DNA of 64,000 nt from an uncultured Mucispirillum sp. GTDB taxonomy: Bacteria; Chrysiogenota; Deferribacteres; Deferribacterales; Mucispirillaceae. Numbering within the stretch: the first letter of the stretch is position 1; the number at the start of each line of letters is the position of its first letter. Positions 16,877-26,683 of the stretch are shown here, piece by piece. A program made the position numbers and the translations under genes. The notes under the pieces were generated by a model. The model did not search any database. It saw only the letters and a program-made list of their open reading frames with translations, and had not been told where the DNA came from. The stretch lies in contig CALURO010000004.1 of the NCBI GenBank assembly GCA_944323205.1, forward strand, positions 62,001 through 126,000, written 5' to 3'.

Positions 16877-19787
16877 TGATGTGGCAAAAAATGCAGGCAT
16901 TAGTATTGAAGAAGCTGTAAAAGTATTGCAGGCTTCTGGCGTGCAGGTATCTAATGGTAATGATACTGTTAAAGATGAAGATGTAGCTGTTGCAGGACTT
17001 GATAAAAGAGGGCAGCTTGACAGAAGGCAGGAGATGCTTCAAAAAGCATTAGAACGCCATAAAAAAGGTGTTAAAATCAAAGAAGTAGTTGTGAATAATA
17101 AAGGTACTGGTGCTCAGCATGACGGTCTTAAAAAATTAAGTAAAGAAGACCTTAAAATGCGTAAAAAATTAATGGAGCAGCACATTAAGAAAGTTGATGA
17201 AGACAGGATACAGTATAATAAAGAAAAAGCAGCTCAGCAGCAAAGCAGTGAGCAAGGTGTAAAAGATACTACTATAAAACAAGAAGCAAAAGAAGTGCAG
17301 ACTACTTCTGTTAATGATAATAATACTGTATCTAATAATAATGAAACTGTTAAAAATGCTCAAAAACACAGCCATAATCCAAATATTCAAAATCATCAAT
17401 ATTCTCAGAATAAAAGCCAAGACCGTCAAAAAGAACAAAAAAAGGACGAGCGTAAGGATAAGCCATTTAATAAAGATAAAAATAAACCAAATGATAAAAA
17501 CAAAAATTTCTCTAAAGATAGAAATGAGAAATCTGATAAACTATTTAATAAGGATAAAGATAAAGGCGATAAACGCTTCCAAAACAAAGATAAAGACAGC
17601 TCTAATGATAGATTTCGTGATAACAAAGGCGGTAAAAATCAGCAGGTTGGCAGTCAGCAGAGAATAAACAATGAAAATGTGTTTATGACTGGCGATGAAG
17701 ATAGAAAACGCATTGTTAAAAAGAAGGAAGACGAAAATAAAGATAAAGAAAAAGAAACTAAAAAACCGAAAAGTAAAAAAGATGGTAAACGGTCTAAAAG
17801 CTGGATAAAAACAATAAATGAAGGTATGGATGAACTTACTATTGAAAGTGAAATAGAAAATACACCAACTATTTCACCAAATATTGATATTTCAGATTTG
17901 TTAGATGTAGATCCAGACAGACAGCCAAAAAATAATAATTATAATAAAAATAAATTAAATAAAAAATTAAGTAAAAAACAAGATAAATCTCAGGTTAAAA
18001 CTTTTGTTCGTCCTGAAAAAGTGGAAATTGGAGAGTATATTGTAATATCTGAATTTGGCAGTTTAATAGGTGTAAAAACTACTGAGCTTATAAAAAAATT
18101 ATTTTCTATGGGAATAATGGCAAATGTTAATCAGTCAATAGATGCTGAAAGTGCTCAGCTTTTAGGACTTGAATACGGAGTTGATGTAACAGTTAAAACT
18201 ATTACAGAAGATGATTTACTGCCAGTTTATGAGGATAAAGAAGAAGATTTAGAAAAGCGTCCACCTATTGTTACAGTTATGGGGCATGTAGACCATGGTA
18301 AAACTTCTCTTTTAGATGCTATTCGTTCAACAAGTGTTGTAGCTGGTGAAGCTGGTGGTATTACTCAGCATATTGGTGCATATGAAGTAGAATGCAGTAA
18401 TGGTACAGTTACATTTTTAGATACTCCAGGTCATGAAGCATTTACAACACTTCGTGCCCGTGGTGCGTTATTAACAGATATAGTTATATTAGTTGTTGCA
18501 GCAGATGACGGTGTTAAGCCGCAGACAAAAGAGGCTATTGACCATGCAAAAGCAGCAGGTGTTCGTATAGTTGTAGCAATTAATAAAATAGATAAAGATG
18601 GAGCAAATCCAGACAGAGTTAAACAGCAGCTTGCAGAATATGGTATTATCCCAGAAGATTGGGGTGGAGATTATCAATTTCAGGAAATATCTGCAAAAAA
18701 ACGCCTGCATATTGACGATTTACTTGATAGAGTTCTTCTTGAAGCTGAAATGCTTGATTTAAAAGGTAATCCAAACAGGCCAGCAGAAGGTGTTGTTATT
18801 GAAAGCCGTCTTGATAAACAAAAAGGCCCTGTTGCAACAGTGCTTGTTAAAAATGGTACATTAAGAAAAGGTGATACATTTATTTCTGGCTCTCAGTTTG
18901 GAAAAGTAAGAGCTATGTTTAACTACAAAGGTTTATCTATAAAAGAAGCTGGTCTTTCTATTCCTGCAGAAGTTATGGGATTTAGTGAACTTCCAGAAGC
19001 AGGTGAAAAATTTATTGTAACAGATGAAAAAACAGCAAAACAAGTTACAGAGTTAAGAGCAAAACTTGCAAAAGAACAGCAAATGGCTGACAAGGGCAAA
19101 CTTTCTCTTGCAGATTTCTTTAGTAAAATGAAAGATGGTGAATTAAAAGAATTAAATATTGTGTTAAAAGCAGATGCTCAAGGCTCATTAGAAGCATTAT
19201 CATCATCACTATTAAAACTTTCTAATAAAGAAGTAAAAGTCAGCATTATTCATGATGGTATTGGTGCGATTAATGAATCAGATGTATCTCTTGCAGTTGC
19301 ATCAAGTGCTATTATCATAGGGTTTAATGTCCGCCCTGATGCAAAAGCAAAGCAGGCTGCAGAAAGAGAAAAAATAGATATTGAGCTTTACTCTGTGATC
19401 TATAAAGCCATAGATGATGTAAAACTTGCTCTTGAAGGTTTGCTTTCACCAGAAATGAAAGAAAATATTATAGGTCATATAGAAATCAGGCAGATATTCT
19501 CTGCACCAAAAGTTGGTAAAATTGCAGGCTGTTTTGTTACTGACGGTAAAGTTACTAGAAATTCTAATGTTAGAGTCATTAGAGATTCTATTGTAATTTT
19601 TGATGGTAAATTAAGTTCATTAAAACGCTTTACTGATGATGTAAAAGAAGTTGTTGCAGGCTATGAGTGTGGCTTAACTATTGAAAAATATCAAGACATT
19701 AAAGAAAATGATGTATTAGAAGTATATGAAGTGGTTGAAGAAAAAAGAACACTAGAAGATGTAGTAAAAGAAGAAAACGGGAAGTAA
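16857..19787 (+). CDS. infB: Translation initiation factor IF-2
   Basis: The GTPase that brings fMet-tRNA to the 30S subunit. The 976-residue protein has an N-terminal IF2_N segment ([20 protein letters not shown]). A very long low-complexity linker (about 90-380, rich in Lys, Asp, Asn and Gln) is probably disordered. A second IF2_N element follows near 395. The G domain has GHVDHGKT at 476-483, DTPGHEAF and NKID, and domains II-IV follow. The linker explains the many spurious frames over 17.1-17.7 kb. It overlaps ylxR and is followed by rbfA after one base. Confidence 0.97.
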   Translation: MALKKVSDVAKNAGISIEEAVKVLQASGVQVSNGNDTVKDEDVAVAGLDKRGQLDRRQEMLQKALERHKKGVKIKEVVVNNKGTGAQHDGLKKLSKEDLKMRKKLMEQHIKKVDEDRIQYNKEKAAQQQSSEQGVKDTTIKQEAKEVQTTSVNDNNTVSNNNETVKNAQKHSHNPNIQNHQYSQNKSQDRQKEQKKDERKDKPFNKDKNKPNDKNKNFSKDRNEKSDKLFNKDKDKGDKRFQNKDKDSSNDRFRDNKGGKNQQVGSQQRINNENVFMTGDEDRKRIVKKKEDENKDKEKETKKPKSKKDGKRSKSWIKTINEGMDELTIESEIENTPTISPNIDISDLLDVDPDRQPKNNNYNKNKLNKKLSKKQDKSQVKTFVRPEKVEIGEYIVISEFGSLIGVKTTELIKKLFSMGIMANVNQSIDAESAQLLGLEYGVDVTVKTITEDDLLPVYEDKEEDLEKRPPIVTVMGHVDHGKTSLLDAIRSTSVVAGEAGGITQHIGAYEVECSNGTVTFLDTPGHEAFTTLRARGALLTDIVILVVAADDGVKPQTKEAIDHAKAAGVRIVVAINKIDKDGANPDRVKQQLAEYGIIPEDWGGDYQFQEISAKKRLHIDDLLDRVLLEAEMLDLKGNPNRPAEGVVIESRLDKQKGPVATVLVKNGTLRKGDTFISGSQFGKVRAMFNYKGLSIKEAGLSIPAEVMGFSELPEAGEKFIVTDEKTAKQVTELRAKLAKEQQMADKGKLSLADFFSKMKDGELKELNIVLKADAQGSLEALSSSLLKLSNKEVKVSIIHDGIGAINESDVSLAVASSAIIIGFNVRPDAKAKQAAEREKIDIELYSVIYKAIDDVKLALEGLLSPEMKENIIGHIEIRQIFSAPKVGKIAGCFVTDGKVTRNSNVRVIRDSIVIFDGKLSSLKRFTDDVKEVVAGYECGLTIEKYQDIKENDVLEVYEVVEEKRTLEDVVKEENGK

Positions 19788-19788
19788 T

Positions 19789-20142
19789 ATGCAGGAAACA
19801 TTAAGAACAAAACGAGTCGCAGAACTTATAAGACAGGAAGTATCAAATATAATAAGAGACAGTGTTCATGACCCTAAAGTCAAAGATGTTGTTATTACTT
19901 CTGTAAAAGTTAGTGTAGATTTAGATGTAGCAAGAATATACTGGACTACTTATAATAATGATGCAGTAAATGGTATACAGGCTGGTTTGGAACGTTCTGC
20001 AGGGTTTATTCGTAAAGAAATATTAAAATCTGTCCGTATGAAAAAAGTACCAAAATTAGAATTTGTTATAGATGATTCTAGGCAGGAAGCAGATAGAATA
20101 GATAATCTGCTTAGCTTAATAGAAAAGGAAACCCATTTATGA
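19789..20142 (+). CDS. rbfA: Ribosome-binding factor A
   Basis: A KH-like cold-shock assembly factor for the 30S subunit. At 117 residues it has normal length. The family pattern is clear: RTKRVAELIRQEVSNIIRD at the start, HDPKVKDVVITSVKVSVDLDVARIY in the middle, and VPKLEFVIDDSRQEADRIDNLL at the end (family P-x-L-x-F-x-D-x-S, then a helix). It sits one base after infB and overlaps truB by 4 bases (ATGA), so translation of the three is coupled. Confidence 0.96.
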   Translation: MQETLRTKRVAELIRQEVSNIIRDSVHDPKVKDVVITSVKVSVDLDVARIYWTTYNNDAVNGIQAGLERSAGFIRKEILKSVRMKKVPKLEFVIDDSRQEADRIDNLLSLIEKETHL

Positions 20143-21032
20143 ATGGTATTGTAAATGTATATAAAGAAGCAGGTATGACATCTTTTGATGTTGTAGCAAA
20201 AATACGTCGCCTTTTCAATGTATCAAAATGCGGTCATCTTGGAACACTGGACCCTATGGCTGAGGGTGTTCTTCCAGTTTTAATTGGATATGCTACAAGA
20301 TTTGCAGATTATTTATCAAGTGTAGATAAAGAATATATTGCAGAATTTAAACTTGGTGAAAGAAGCCAAAGTTATGATAATACTTCAGAAATAGAAAAAG
20401 TATCAGATAAAGTTGTCAGCGAAGAAGATTTAAAAAATATTCTTCATTCTTTAACAGGTAAAATATCATTAAAGGTGCCAGCATATTCTGCTAAAAAAAT
20501 AAATGGCGTAAGAGCTTATAAACTTGCAAGAAAAGGGGTGATAGAAGATGCTGGTGAAAAAGAAATGGAAATATATTCTATTGACCTTTTAAACTATGAA
20601 TACCCATTAGGGATTATAAAAGTATCATGCGGTAAAGGCACATATATAAGAAGTATAATAAATACTCTTGGAGAGCGTTTAGGAACTGGTGCACTAATGA
20701 GTGGTCTTATTCGTTCAGCAAATGGAGCATTTAAATATAATCAATCTTATAAAATATCTCAGCTTGAACAGCTTTCTGAAGAAAATAAACTGTCAAAGGC
20801 TGTTATTCCTATTTATGATGTGTTAGACTGGGGGAGAGCTGTTGTTAAGGACGGCTTTATAAAGCATATCAAAAACGGACTTTCTCCAAACAGAGAATCA
20901 TTTTTAACTTTTCCAATAGAGCATGAAGGCAGTAATTTTTTTATTATGGATAATAAAGGTAATCTGCTTGCTGCTGCAGAAAGATGTGAAAGCTCAGGTC
21001 ACCCATTAAAGCTTAATATTGTAATTAATTAG
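20139..21032 (+). CDS. truB: tRNA pseudouridine-55 synthase
   Basis: Converts U55 of the T-loop of tRNAs to pseudouridine. The 297-residue protein begins with NGIVNVYKEAGMTSFDVV, and the catalytic aspartate is D38 in HLGTLDPMAEGVL. The SYDNTSEIE motif (near 85) and VSCGKGTYIRSI (near 163-174) are conserved. A C-terminal PUA-like region follows from about 230. Last gene of the rimP-nusA-infB operon; no convincing terminator is visible before the next promoter at 21099. Confidence 0.96.
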   Translation: MNGIVNVYKEAGMTSFDVVAKIRRLFNVSKCGHLGTLDPMAEGVLPVLIGYATRFADYLSSVDKEYIAEFKLGERSQSYDNTSEIEKVSDKVVSEEDLKNILHSLTGKISLKVPAYSAKKINGVRAYKLARKGVIEDAGEKEMEIYSIDLLNYEYPLGIIKVSCGKGTYIRSIINTLGERLGTGALMSGLIRSANGAFKYNQSYKISQLEQLSEENKLSKAVIPIYDVLDWGRAVVKDGFIKHIKNGLSPNRESFLTFPIEHEGSNFFIMDNKGNLLAAAERCESSGHPLKLNIVIN

Positions 21033-21098
21033 TTCAATAAGATATTAATAATAATCATAATTGATTATGTAAAAATTATGTTTTTTTGGTTAAGATTA

Positions 21099-21127
21099 TT
21101 GACATATTCATTACTGTGTGCTAGTTT
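21099..21127 (+). promoter_or_regulatory. Sigma-70 type promoter of the DUF302 gene
   Basis: TTGACA at 21099-21104 is a perfect -35 box. It is followed after 17 bases by TAGTTT at 21122-21127, preceded by TGC, an extended -10 element that may compensate for the weak hexamer. Confidence 0.6.
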
Positions 21128-21157
21128 TTATAAAAATATAAAAAGGAGTAAAATTGT

Positions 21158-21613
21158 ATGAAAAAGTTTAAATTTTTAACTATCGCTGTTTTTGTATTAG
21201 GTTTTGCTGCAGTTTCTTTTGCTGCAGGTCATACTACAGCAATTGAAAGTAAATATGATTACAAAACAACAGTAGAGAAAACAATCAATGCTATTAAAGC
21301 AAACAAAAAAGCAACATTATTTGCAGTAATTAACCACGGTGAAAATGCAAAAAAATTAAATGCTGAAATGGGACAAGGTACATTATTAATTTTTGGTAAT
21401 CCTGCTTTTGGTGCTACTTTTATGAAAGATTATCCACAAGCTGGTATTGATTTACCTTTAAAAATATATATATTTGAAGATAAAGGTAAAGTGTACTTTT
21501 CTTATGTAAATCCAACTGACATAGCTAAAAACTATAAAGGTGCTGATAAACATGAATTTATTAAAGGCACTCAAGGTATGTTAGACGGTATGGCAAAAAA
21601 TATTCTTAAGTAA
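21158..21613 (+). CDS. Periplasmic DUF302 family protein
   Basis: A 151-residue protein with a signal peptide (MKKFKFLTIAVFVLGFAAVSFAA, cleavage near residue 22). The mature domain matches DUF302: YDYKTTVEKTINAIKANK, FAVINHGENAKKL, then TLLIFGNPAFGATFM and IDLPLKIYIFED. This compact alpha/beta fold is common in bacteria, is often linked with sulfur or redox gene neighbourhoods, and has no proven activity. AAAAGGAG lies before the ATG. It has its own promoter and terminator. Confidence 0.85.
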   Translation: MKKFKFLTIAVFVLGFAAVSFAAGHTTAIESKYDYKTTVEKTINAIKANKKATLFAVINHGENAKKLNAEMGQGTLLIFGNPAFGATFMKDYPQAGIDLPLKIYIFEDKGKVYFSYVNPTDIAKNYKGADKHEFIKGTQGMLDGMAKNILK

Positions 21614-21638
21614 TTTTAATATACCTACCCACTTTTTG

Positions 21639-21668
21639 CCCTGTGTTTTATACACAGGGTTGTTTGTT
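21639..21668 (+). terminator. Rho-independent terminator of the DUF302 gene
   Basis: CCCTGTGT at 21639-21646 pairs with ACACAGGG at 21652-21659 around TTTAT, followed by TTGTTTGTT. Confidence 0.88.
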
Positions 21669-21702
21669 AAAAATAAAAAATACAAAAATATAAATTTTTT
21701 TA

Positions 21703-21731
21703 TTGACATTATATAGGAAATAATATATATA
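21703..21731 (+). promoter_or_regulatory. Near-consensus promoter of the tRNA-Gly/tRNA-Cys unit
   Basis: TTGACA at 21703-21708 and TATATA at 21726-21731 have exactly 17 bases between them. Transcription would start near 21738, 5 bases before the first tRNA nucleotide. This is the best promoter match in the window and fits a stable-RNA unit. Confidence 0.85.
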
Positions 21732-21742
21732 GTAATTCCCAT

Positions 21743-21815
21743 GCGGGTGTAGCTCAGTTGGTAGAGCGTGACCTTGCCAAGGTTGAGGTCGCGAGTTCGA
21801 GTCTCGTCACCCGCT
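21743..21815 (+). tRNA. tRNA-Gly (anticodon GCC)
   Basis: The acceptor stem GCGGGTG pairs with CACCCGC at 21808-21814. The D-arm GCTCAGTTGGTAGAGC, anticodon loop TTGCCAA (GCC) and T-loop TTCGAGT are standard. The discriminator base is T, usual for bacterial tRNA-Gly. CCA is not encoded; a T-run follows directly, so the CCA end must be added enzymatically. Confidence 0.97.
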
Positions 21816-21824
21816 TTTTTATAC

Positions 21825-21895
21825 GGCGACGTGGCCGAGTGGTTAGGCAGAGGCCTGCAAAGCCTTGTACTCCGGTTCAAATCCGGACGTCGCCT
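21825..21895 (+). tRNA. tRNA-Cys (anticodon GCA)
   Basis: The acceptor stem GGCGACG pairs with CGTCGCC at 21888-21894. The anticodon stem GAGGC/GCCTT closes the loop CTGCAAA (anticodon GCA). The T-arm TCCGG-TTCAAAT-CCGGA is perfect and the discriminator is T, as expected for Cys. No CCA is encoded. It lies 9 bases after tRNA-Gly, in the same transcript. Confidence 0.97.
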
Positions 21896-21962
21896 TTCTT
21901 GGTTTTTTCTTTTCTTTTTTACCATTTTATAATAAACTGCCCAAAAATTTATGGAGCTGTGT

Positions 21963-22418
21963 ATGAGAGTTTTTATTATAGGAATATTTTTATTAATATT
22001 AAATATGTCTGTATATGCTGAAGAATATGAAAAAGCATGTCCGTCTTGTGATTTTGTTGTTATAGAAAAGTCTATTAATACAAATGAATGTAAAGAATAT
22101 TTTAAATATTTTTTTAAAGATAAAAGGATAGGTAAAGCATATGAAGAATTTGGTGCTTATTTTGTTCCAAAGCATAAATATGCTGAGTTTTGGAAAAGAT
22201 ATCTTCCCGATTCTAATGAAAAGTATTTTGTAAATAAGGAATATGTAGATAATTCTACAGTATCGATGTTTTATGAAATTTTACCTAAAAAAATACATAT
22301 TAAGGAAGGCAAAAAAGCTAATATAGAAATGATTGTTGATAATGAAAAATATTATTTCCAGCTTAAAGAAGTAGATGGTGGCACAGAAATTACTTCATGT
22401 CGCAGCATTATTAAATAA
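21963..22418 (+). CDS. Exported protein of unknown function
   Basis: I place the start at ATG 21963, behind GGAG at 21953-21956; an upstream in-frame ATG at 21951 would add four residues but lacks a ribosome site. The 151-residue product has a signal peptide (MRVFIIGIFLLILNMSVYAEE, cleavage after YAE or YA). The mature part has four cysteines (an ACPSC pair near 27-30, then two more), suggesting disulfides or metal binding. I recognise no family. It is probably read from the tRNA promoter or a weak one of its own. The nearby DsbA-like lipoprotein could be its oxidant; that is speculation. Confidence 0.65.
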   Translation: MRVFIIGIFLLILNMSVYAEEYEKACPSCDFVVIEKSINTNECKEYFKYFFKDKRIGKAYEEFGAYFVPKHKYAEFWKRYLPDSNEKYFVNKEYVDNSTVSMFYEILPKKIHIKEGKKANIEMIVDNEKYYFQLKEVDGGTEITSCRSIIK

Positions 22419-22454
22419 ATTTGTATAAAATATGTATAAAATATACTAGAATGT

Positions 22455-22483
22455 TTGAATAATATATTTAAGTATGTTAAATA
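22455..22483 (+). promoter_or_regulatory. Possible sigma-70 promoter of the DsbA-like lipoprotein gene
   Basis: TTGAAT at 22455-22460 and TAAATA at 22478-22483 have a 17-base spacer and lie about 30 bases upstream of the ATG at 22513. The match is moderate and the DNA is AT-rich. Confidence 0.4.
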
Positions 22484-22512
22484 GTTACACTATTTATATT
22501 AAGGAGTTGAAT

Positions 22513-23448
22513 ATGAAACGTTTGATTTTACTGGTTGTTTTGTTTGCTGTACTTGTTGCAGGCTGCACTTCTAAAGCAAATATTAACCAGCCAGCAACTG
22601 TTGATTTAAAAAAATTAGAGAAAAATTTACAAGATGCTTTTGTTAAAGCAGGGCAGGGGCAGGATATTAAAGTTCAAGTTAGTGAGCTAAAAAATCTTAA
22701 AGAATTACTGCCAGGTTTTGCATTTGCTGAAATAAAAATATACAATAAAAACAATCTTGTTAATACTGAAAGAGTTATTACAAATGGTCATTATTTTGCA
22801 AAAGATATAATCGATTCTAAAACATTATCTTCTTTAAAAGATGAATTAGAGTTTGAATTTGCTAAGGTGGAAACAATAGATACTTCTATGCTGACTCTTG
22901 CAGATGGTAAGAAAGATTCTAAAAATGTTATTGTTGAAATTACAGATTTTCAATGCCCATACTGCAAAAAAGCTAATGGTTTATTTAAGAATGAACTGAA
23001 AAATAAATCAGATTATGCATTATATATTGTTCATTTACCATTAGATATGCACCCAAATGCACAGACTATGGCACAAGTATTTGAAGCTGGTATGAAAATG
23101 GGTTTTAATTTTAAAAATGACCTTTTTGAAGCTGATTATATTAAAGTAATAGAAACAAAAATTGAAGCATTACAAAAAGCAGGCACTCAGCTTAATCAAG
23201 AAACATTAGCTAAATTAATTGATGAAGTAAATAAGCAAATAATAAACGATTTTGCTGCTAAAACAGATAATCCTGAAAAATTTAAATCGTTAGTTGCATC
23301 TGATGAGATTAAAGCAAAAATTGAAGAAACTAAAAAATTAGCAGAAAAATTAAATGTAAGTGCTACGCCAGCATTTTATATTAATGGTAAAGCTATTTCT
23401 GGCTATAATGAGGCTTTAATCTTAAAAGCTCTAAATAACATTAAATAA
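22513..23448 (+). CDS. DsbA-like thioredoxin-fold lipoprotein
   Basis: The start is ATG 22513 behind AAGGAG. The protein has 311 residues. A lipobox (VAGC) gives a lipidated Cys near residue 18. After an N-terminal domain with the repeat-like pattern seen in DsbC/DsbG dimerisation regions, a thioredoxin-like domain carries ITDFQCPYCKKANG (CPYC near 147-150) and a cis-Pro loop in VSATPAFYING near 285. This is the architecture of periplasmic thiol oxidoreductases of the DSBA/Thioredoxin_4 type. Direction (oxidase or isomerase) cannot be told. Its own terminator follows. Confidence 0.85.
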   Translation: MKRLILLVVLFAVLVAGCTSKANINQPATVDLKKLEKNLQDAFVKAGQGQDIKVQVSELKNLKELLPGFAFAEIKIYNKNNLVNTERVITNGHYFAKDIIDSKTLSSLKDELEFEFAKVETIDTSMLTLADGKKDSKNVIVEITDFQCPYCKKANGLFKNELKNKSDYALYIVHLPLDMHPNAQTMAQVFEAGMKMGFNFKNDLFEADYIKVIETKIEALQKAGTQLNQETLAKLIDEVNKQIINDFAAKTDNPEKFKSLVASDEIKAKIEETKKLAEKLNVSATPAFYINGKAISGYNEALILKALNNIK

Positions 23449-23468
23449 TAAATCATATTTAAATCATT

Positions 23469-23501
23469 AATTCCGCCAAGAATATTTGGCGGAATTTTTT
23501 T
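23469..23501 (+). terminator. Rho-independent terminator of the DsbA-like gene
   Basis: AATTCCGCCAA at 23469-23479 pairs with TTGGCGGAATT at 23486-23496 around a 6-base loop, followed by TTTTT. Confidence 0.94.
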
Positions 23502-23507
23502 GCCCTA

Positions 23508-23536
23508 TTGTAAAAACAGAAAAAATCTAGTAAAAT
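23508..23536 (+). promoter_or_regulatory. Sigma-70 type promoter of mutL-miaA-ftsB-xseA
   Basis: TTGTAA at 23508-23513 and TAAAAT at 23531-23536 have a 17-base spacer. They lie just after the preceding terminator and about 30 bases before the mutL ATG. Confidence 0.6.
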
Positions 23537-23566
23537 TACTAATCAAATAAATATTAAGGATAAAGT

Positions 23567-25468
23567 ATGTCTGTAATAAAAAGACTTTCACCAGAAGTTG
23601 CTTCTAAAATAGCAGCTGGTGAAGTTATAGAAAAACCTTTTAATGTTGTTAAAGAATTAATAGAAAATTCATGTGATGCTGGAGCGTCAAAGATTATTGT
23701 TGAAATCAATGAGGGTGGGTTAAATACAATAAAAGTTACTGATAACGGTAAGGGTATAGATAAAGATGATTTACCCCTTGCACTAGAGCGTTTTGCAACA
23801 AGTAAAGCTGAAACAGTTGAAGATGTATATTCTGCATCAACTTTTGGTTTCAGAGGCGAAGCATTGGCTGCTATTTCTTCTGTAAGTGATTTTAAAATTA
23901 CAAGCGGTAAAGATGGGATAGCTTATACTATTACATGCCAGTATGGTAAGGTTGGTGAAGTAAAACCTACTGCTGCAGTAAAAGGCACTATTATAGAAGC
24001 TTCTAGACTTTTTGAAAATCTGCCTGCAAGGCGTAAATTTTTAAAAAGCTCTAAAAGTCTGGAAGCAGAAATTATAAAACTTATAAAACATTTTTCTCTT
24101 ATTAACCCAGAGATTGATATTTTATTAAAGTGTAATGATAAAGAAGTATATCATGCATTATCTTCTGATGATAGGACTGTTAGAGCAGCTAAAGTATTTA
24201 ATGGTAAAGCATTCTGTACAGGCACAGCAGAATATGCTGGTAAAAAAGTTATAGCCTGTGCTACACTTCCTGCAGCCAGCGACAGATTAAAAAGAGATGC
24301 TATAATTATAGGTGTAAATGGTAGACTTATAAAAGATACAAGTTTAGTGCAGGCAGTAATAAATGCATATCACAGGCTTATTCCAGATGGCAGATATCCT
24401 GTTGCAGTTATAGATATAAGAATTAGTCCAGATATAGTGGATTCAAATGTACACCCTGCAAAACTTGAAGTTAGGTTTATAAATGCAGGAGAAATGTTTT
24501 CTCTTGTAAGTGATGCTGTTGCAAACTCTTTCAAAGGAAAAGGGGTAAATACAGGATATACGGGTAATTACATACAGCAGGGTTATTCTGTTAATGATAA
24601 AGAAGATAATAAAAAGCATAATGGTATAGAATATGAAAAACCAGCAAAAAATAAATCTGTGTTTAGTAAAGATAACAGCTTTAAGTCTTTTTCTCAGTAT
24701 AAAGAAAGTAGTTTAAATACATTAAATAACAGCAGTTTAGAAATAAATTCGCAAGCAGATACTGGTTTAAAAGAGCAGCTGCAGCCTTCATATACTTTAT
24801 CTATTGATGAAACCCTTGAAGATATTTCTGTAAAAAATACAGACATCAGTAGTAATACAGTAATAAATGAAGATATAGATACACTTGATAACCATATTGC
24901 AAGCGGAGAATTTAGAGTAGTAGGGCAGGTGGATAAAACTTATATTATAATAGAAACACCTAATAAAGAAATATTATTTATTGACCAGCATGCAGCACAT
25001 GAAAGAATACTTTTTGAAAAAATACAGTCAGATAATGCAGCAAAGCCAAAACCTTCTATAGTTCTGCATGATGCAGTAGAAGTTGTCATGACTGATGAAA
25101 TTATAGAAAACATTGACAGATTTAAGGTAATAATTGAATCTTTTGGTTATGCTTATAAAATTACTGGTATAGATAAACTTGAAATTTTAAGAGTTCCTTA
25201 TAATATTATAAGAAAAAATATAGCAAAAGAATTTACAAATATTGCAGTAGATTTATGTTTAACAGGTAAATCTAAGCAGGAAGAAGCTCCGCGTGCTATG
25301 CTTTCATGTAAATCTGCCATAAAAGCAGGTGATGAGTTAACTTATGCAGAAATGGAATATCTTGTTACTCTGCTTTTTAATACTGATAATTTTGGAACAT
25401 GTCCGCATGGCAGGCCTATTATATATATGATGAGAGTGCAGGAGCTCGCAAGGAAATTTTACAGATGA
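23567..25468 (+). CDS. mutL: DNA mismatch repair protein MutL (endonuclease type)
   Basis: Couples MutS mismatch recognition to strand removal. The N-terminal GHKL ATPase shows IAAGEVIEKP, NSCDAGAS, DNGKGI and STFGFRGEALAAI. A poorly conserved linker spans about 325-445. The C-terminal domain has the nicking-endonuclease motif DQHAAHERILFE near residue 475 (the DQHAx2Ex4E pattern) and CPHGRP near the end. Both indicate a self-nicking MutL, as in bacteria without MutH. Length is 633 residues. Its TGA overlaps the miaA ATG (ATGA). Confidence 0.96.
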   Translation: MSVIKRLSPEVASKIAAGEVIEKPFNVVKELIENSCDAGASKIIVEINEGGLNTIKVTDNGKGIDKDDLPLALERFATSKAETVEDVYSASTFGFRGEALAAISSVSDFKITSGKDGIAYTITCQYGKVGEVKPTAAVKGTIIEASRLFENLPARRKFLKSSKSLEAEIIKLIKHFSLINPEIDILLKCNDKEVYHALSSDDRTVRAAKVFNGKAFCTGTAEYAGKKVIACATLPAASDRLKRDAIIIGVNGRLIKDTSLVQAVINAYHRLIPDGRYPVAVIDIRISPDIVDSNVHPAKLEVRFINAGEMFSLVSDAVANSFKGKGVNTGYTGNYIQQGYSVNDKEDNKKHNGIEYEKPAKNKSVFSKDNSFKSFSQYKESSLNTLNNSSLEINSQADTGLKEQLQPSYTLSIDETLEDISVKNTDISSNTVINEDIDTLDNHIASGEFRVVGQVDKTYIIIETPNKEILFIDQHAAHERILFEKIQSDNAAKPKPSIVLHDAVEVVMTDEIIENIDRFKVIIESFGYAYKITGIDKLEILRVPYNIIRKNIAKEFTNIAVDLCLTGKSKQEEAPRAMLSCKSAIKAGDELTYAEMEYLVTLLFNTDNFGTCPHGRPIIYMMRVQELARKFYR

Positions 25469-26385
25469 TAATACCTATTGTTACAGGGCCTACTTCATCT
25501 GGTAAAAGTGGTACAGCCTTTAATGCTGCATTAAAAACAGGTATTGCTGAAATTATTAGTGCAGATGCATTTCAGGTATATACAGGGCTTAATATTGGCA
25601 CCGCAAAAGTCAGCAGGCAGGAAATGCTGCAGGTAAAACATCATCTAATAGATATAATGAAGCCTGATGAATGTTATTCTGCAGGAATATTTGTTCAGCA
25701 GGCAGAAGAACTTATAGATGATATTATAAAAAGAGGAAAAGTACCTGTAATAGCAGGCGGCACAGGGCTGTATATTAAATCATTAACTGATGGTATATTT
25801 GACTGCCCGGAAATAGAAAGCAGTGTAAGGCAGGAACTGCAAAAAAAAGCAGAACTTGATGGTCTATCCGCATTATATAATCAATTAATACATATTGATA
25901 ATGAATATGCTTCTAAAATAAGCAGTAATGACACGGCAAGAATTATTCGTGCATTAGAAATATATTATGGGCTTGGTATATCATTTACAGAAGCACATAA
26001 AAAATATAACAGAAAGCCAAAATATAAATATACATGTGCAGTTTTATGGCATGATAGAAAAGCACTTTATGAAAAAATAAATGAAAGAACTATCCAAATG
26101 TGGCAAAAAGGTTGGAAACAGGAAGTGGAAAATCTTTTAAAAGCAGGATATACTGCAGAGTGTCCATCATTTAGAGCAATAGGTTATAAATTAATTGCTG
26201 ATTATATTATAAATGGCGGCAGTGAAGAGTATGTTATAAACCAGATAGCAAAGGAAACAAGGCATTTTGCAAAACGCCAGTTTACATGGTTTAGAAATAA
26301 AGAAAATGTAGTTATGTATGATAATATTTTATTACTTGAAAATAATTTAATTGACTTAATTAATGGGAAAAGGAGCTTGTTATGA
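25465..26385 (+). CDS. miaA: tRNA dimethylallyltransferase
   Basis: Adds the isopentenyl group to A37 of tRNAs reading UNN codons. I choose ATG 25465, which overlaps the mutL stop as ATGA and begins MIIPIVTGPTSSGKSG, placing the P-loop (GPTSSGKS) at residues 8-15 as in the family. An upstream in-frame start would lie inside mutL. Conserved ISADAFQVYTGLNIGTAK (near 35), GGTGLYIKSL (near 95) and the C-terminal RQFTWFRN are all present. Length is 306 residues. The mutL-miaA pair is common in bacteria. Its stop overlaps ftsB. Confidence 0.95.
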   Translation: MIIPIVTGPTSSGKSGTAFNAALKTGIAEIISADAFQVYTGLNIGTAKVSRQEMLQVKHHLIDIMKPDECYSAGIFVQQAEELIDDIIKRGKVPVIAGGTGLYIKSLTDGIFDCPEIESSVRQELQKKAELDGLSALYNQLIHIDNEYASKISSNDTARIIRALEIYYGLGISFTEAHKKYNRKPKYKYTCAVLWHDRKALYEKINERTIQMWQKGWKQEVENLLKAGYTAECPSFRAIGYKLIADYIINGGSEEYVINQIAKETRHFAKRQFTWFRNKENVVMYDNILLLENNLIDLINGKRSLL

Positions 26386-26672
26386 GGTATGCAATAATAT
26401 TTACAGTAATTATATGTGCTATTGTATTTTATATAATTTTTGGCCACAATGGTGTGCTTAAATATAATGAACTTGTAACAGTCCGCCAAAGTTATGAGGA
26501 AAGGATTAGAGAGATGGATAAAGAGATAGCAGAAAAAGAACGAGAATTAGAGCTTGCTATCAAAAATCAAGAGTATTTAGAAGGGATTATAAGGCGGGAA
26601 CTTGGTCTGCAAAAAATGGGCGAAGATGTATATATTATAGAAGATAATAAAACTAAAGAAGAAAAGAAATAG
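26382..26672 (+). CDS. ftsB: FtsB/DivIC-like septum formation initiator protein
   Basis: A 96-residue bitopic protein: one N-terminal transmembrane segment (AIIFTVIICAIVFYIIFG), a coiled coil (about 30-75, heptad-like YEERIREMDKEIAEKERELEL) and the conserved EGIIRRELGL motif. This is the FtsB/DivIC pattern of the division complex with FtsL and FtsQ. Its ATG overlaps the miaA stop by 4 bases. Divergence makes the exact orthology (FtsB or FtsL-like) uncertain, but the topology and RxELG motif support the call. Confidence 0.8.
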   Translation: MRYAIIFTVIICAIVFYIIFGHNGVLKYNELVTVRQSYEERIREMDKEIAEKERELELAIKNQEYLEGIIRRELGLQKMGEDVYIIEDNKTKEEKK

Positions 26673-26683
26673 TTGAGTATATT

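Noticed and set aside
16857..17700. Several long alternate-frame ORFs over the infB linker
   Set aside because: They are shadows of a Lys/Asp/Asn-rich low-complexity coding stretch; the infB frame continues with homology on both sides.
21581..22021. ORFs translated across the two tRNA genes
   Set aside because: They read through tRNA-Gly and tRNA-Cys; RNA structure explains the sequence.
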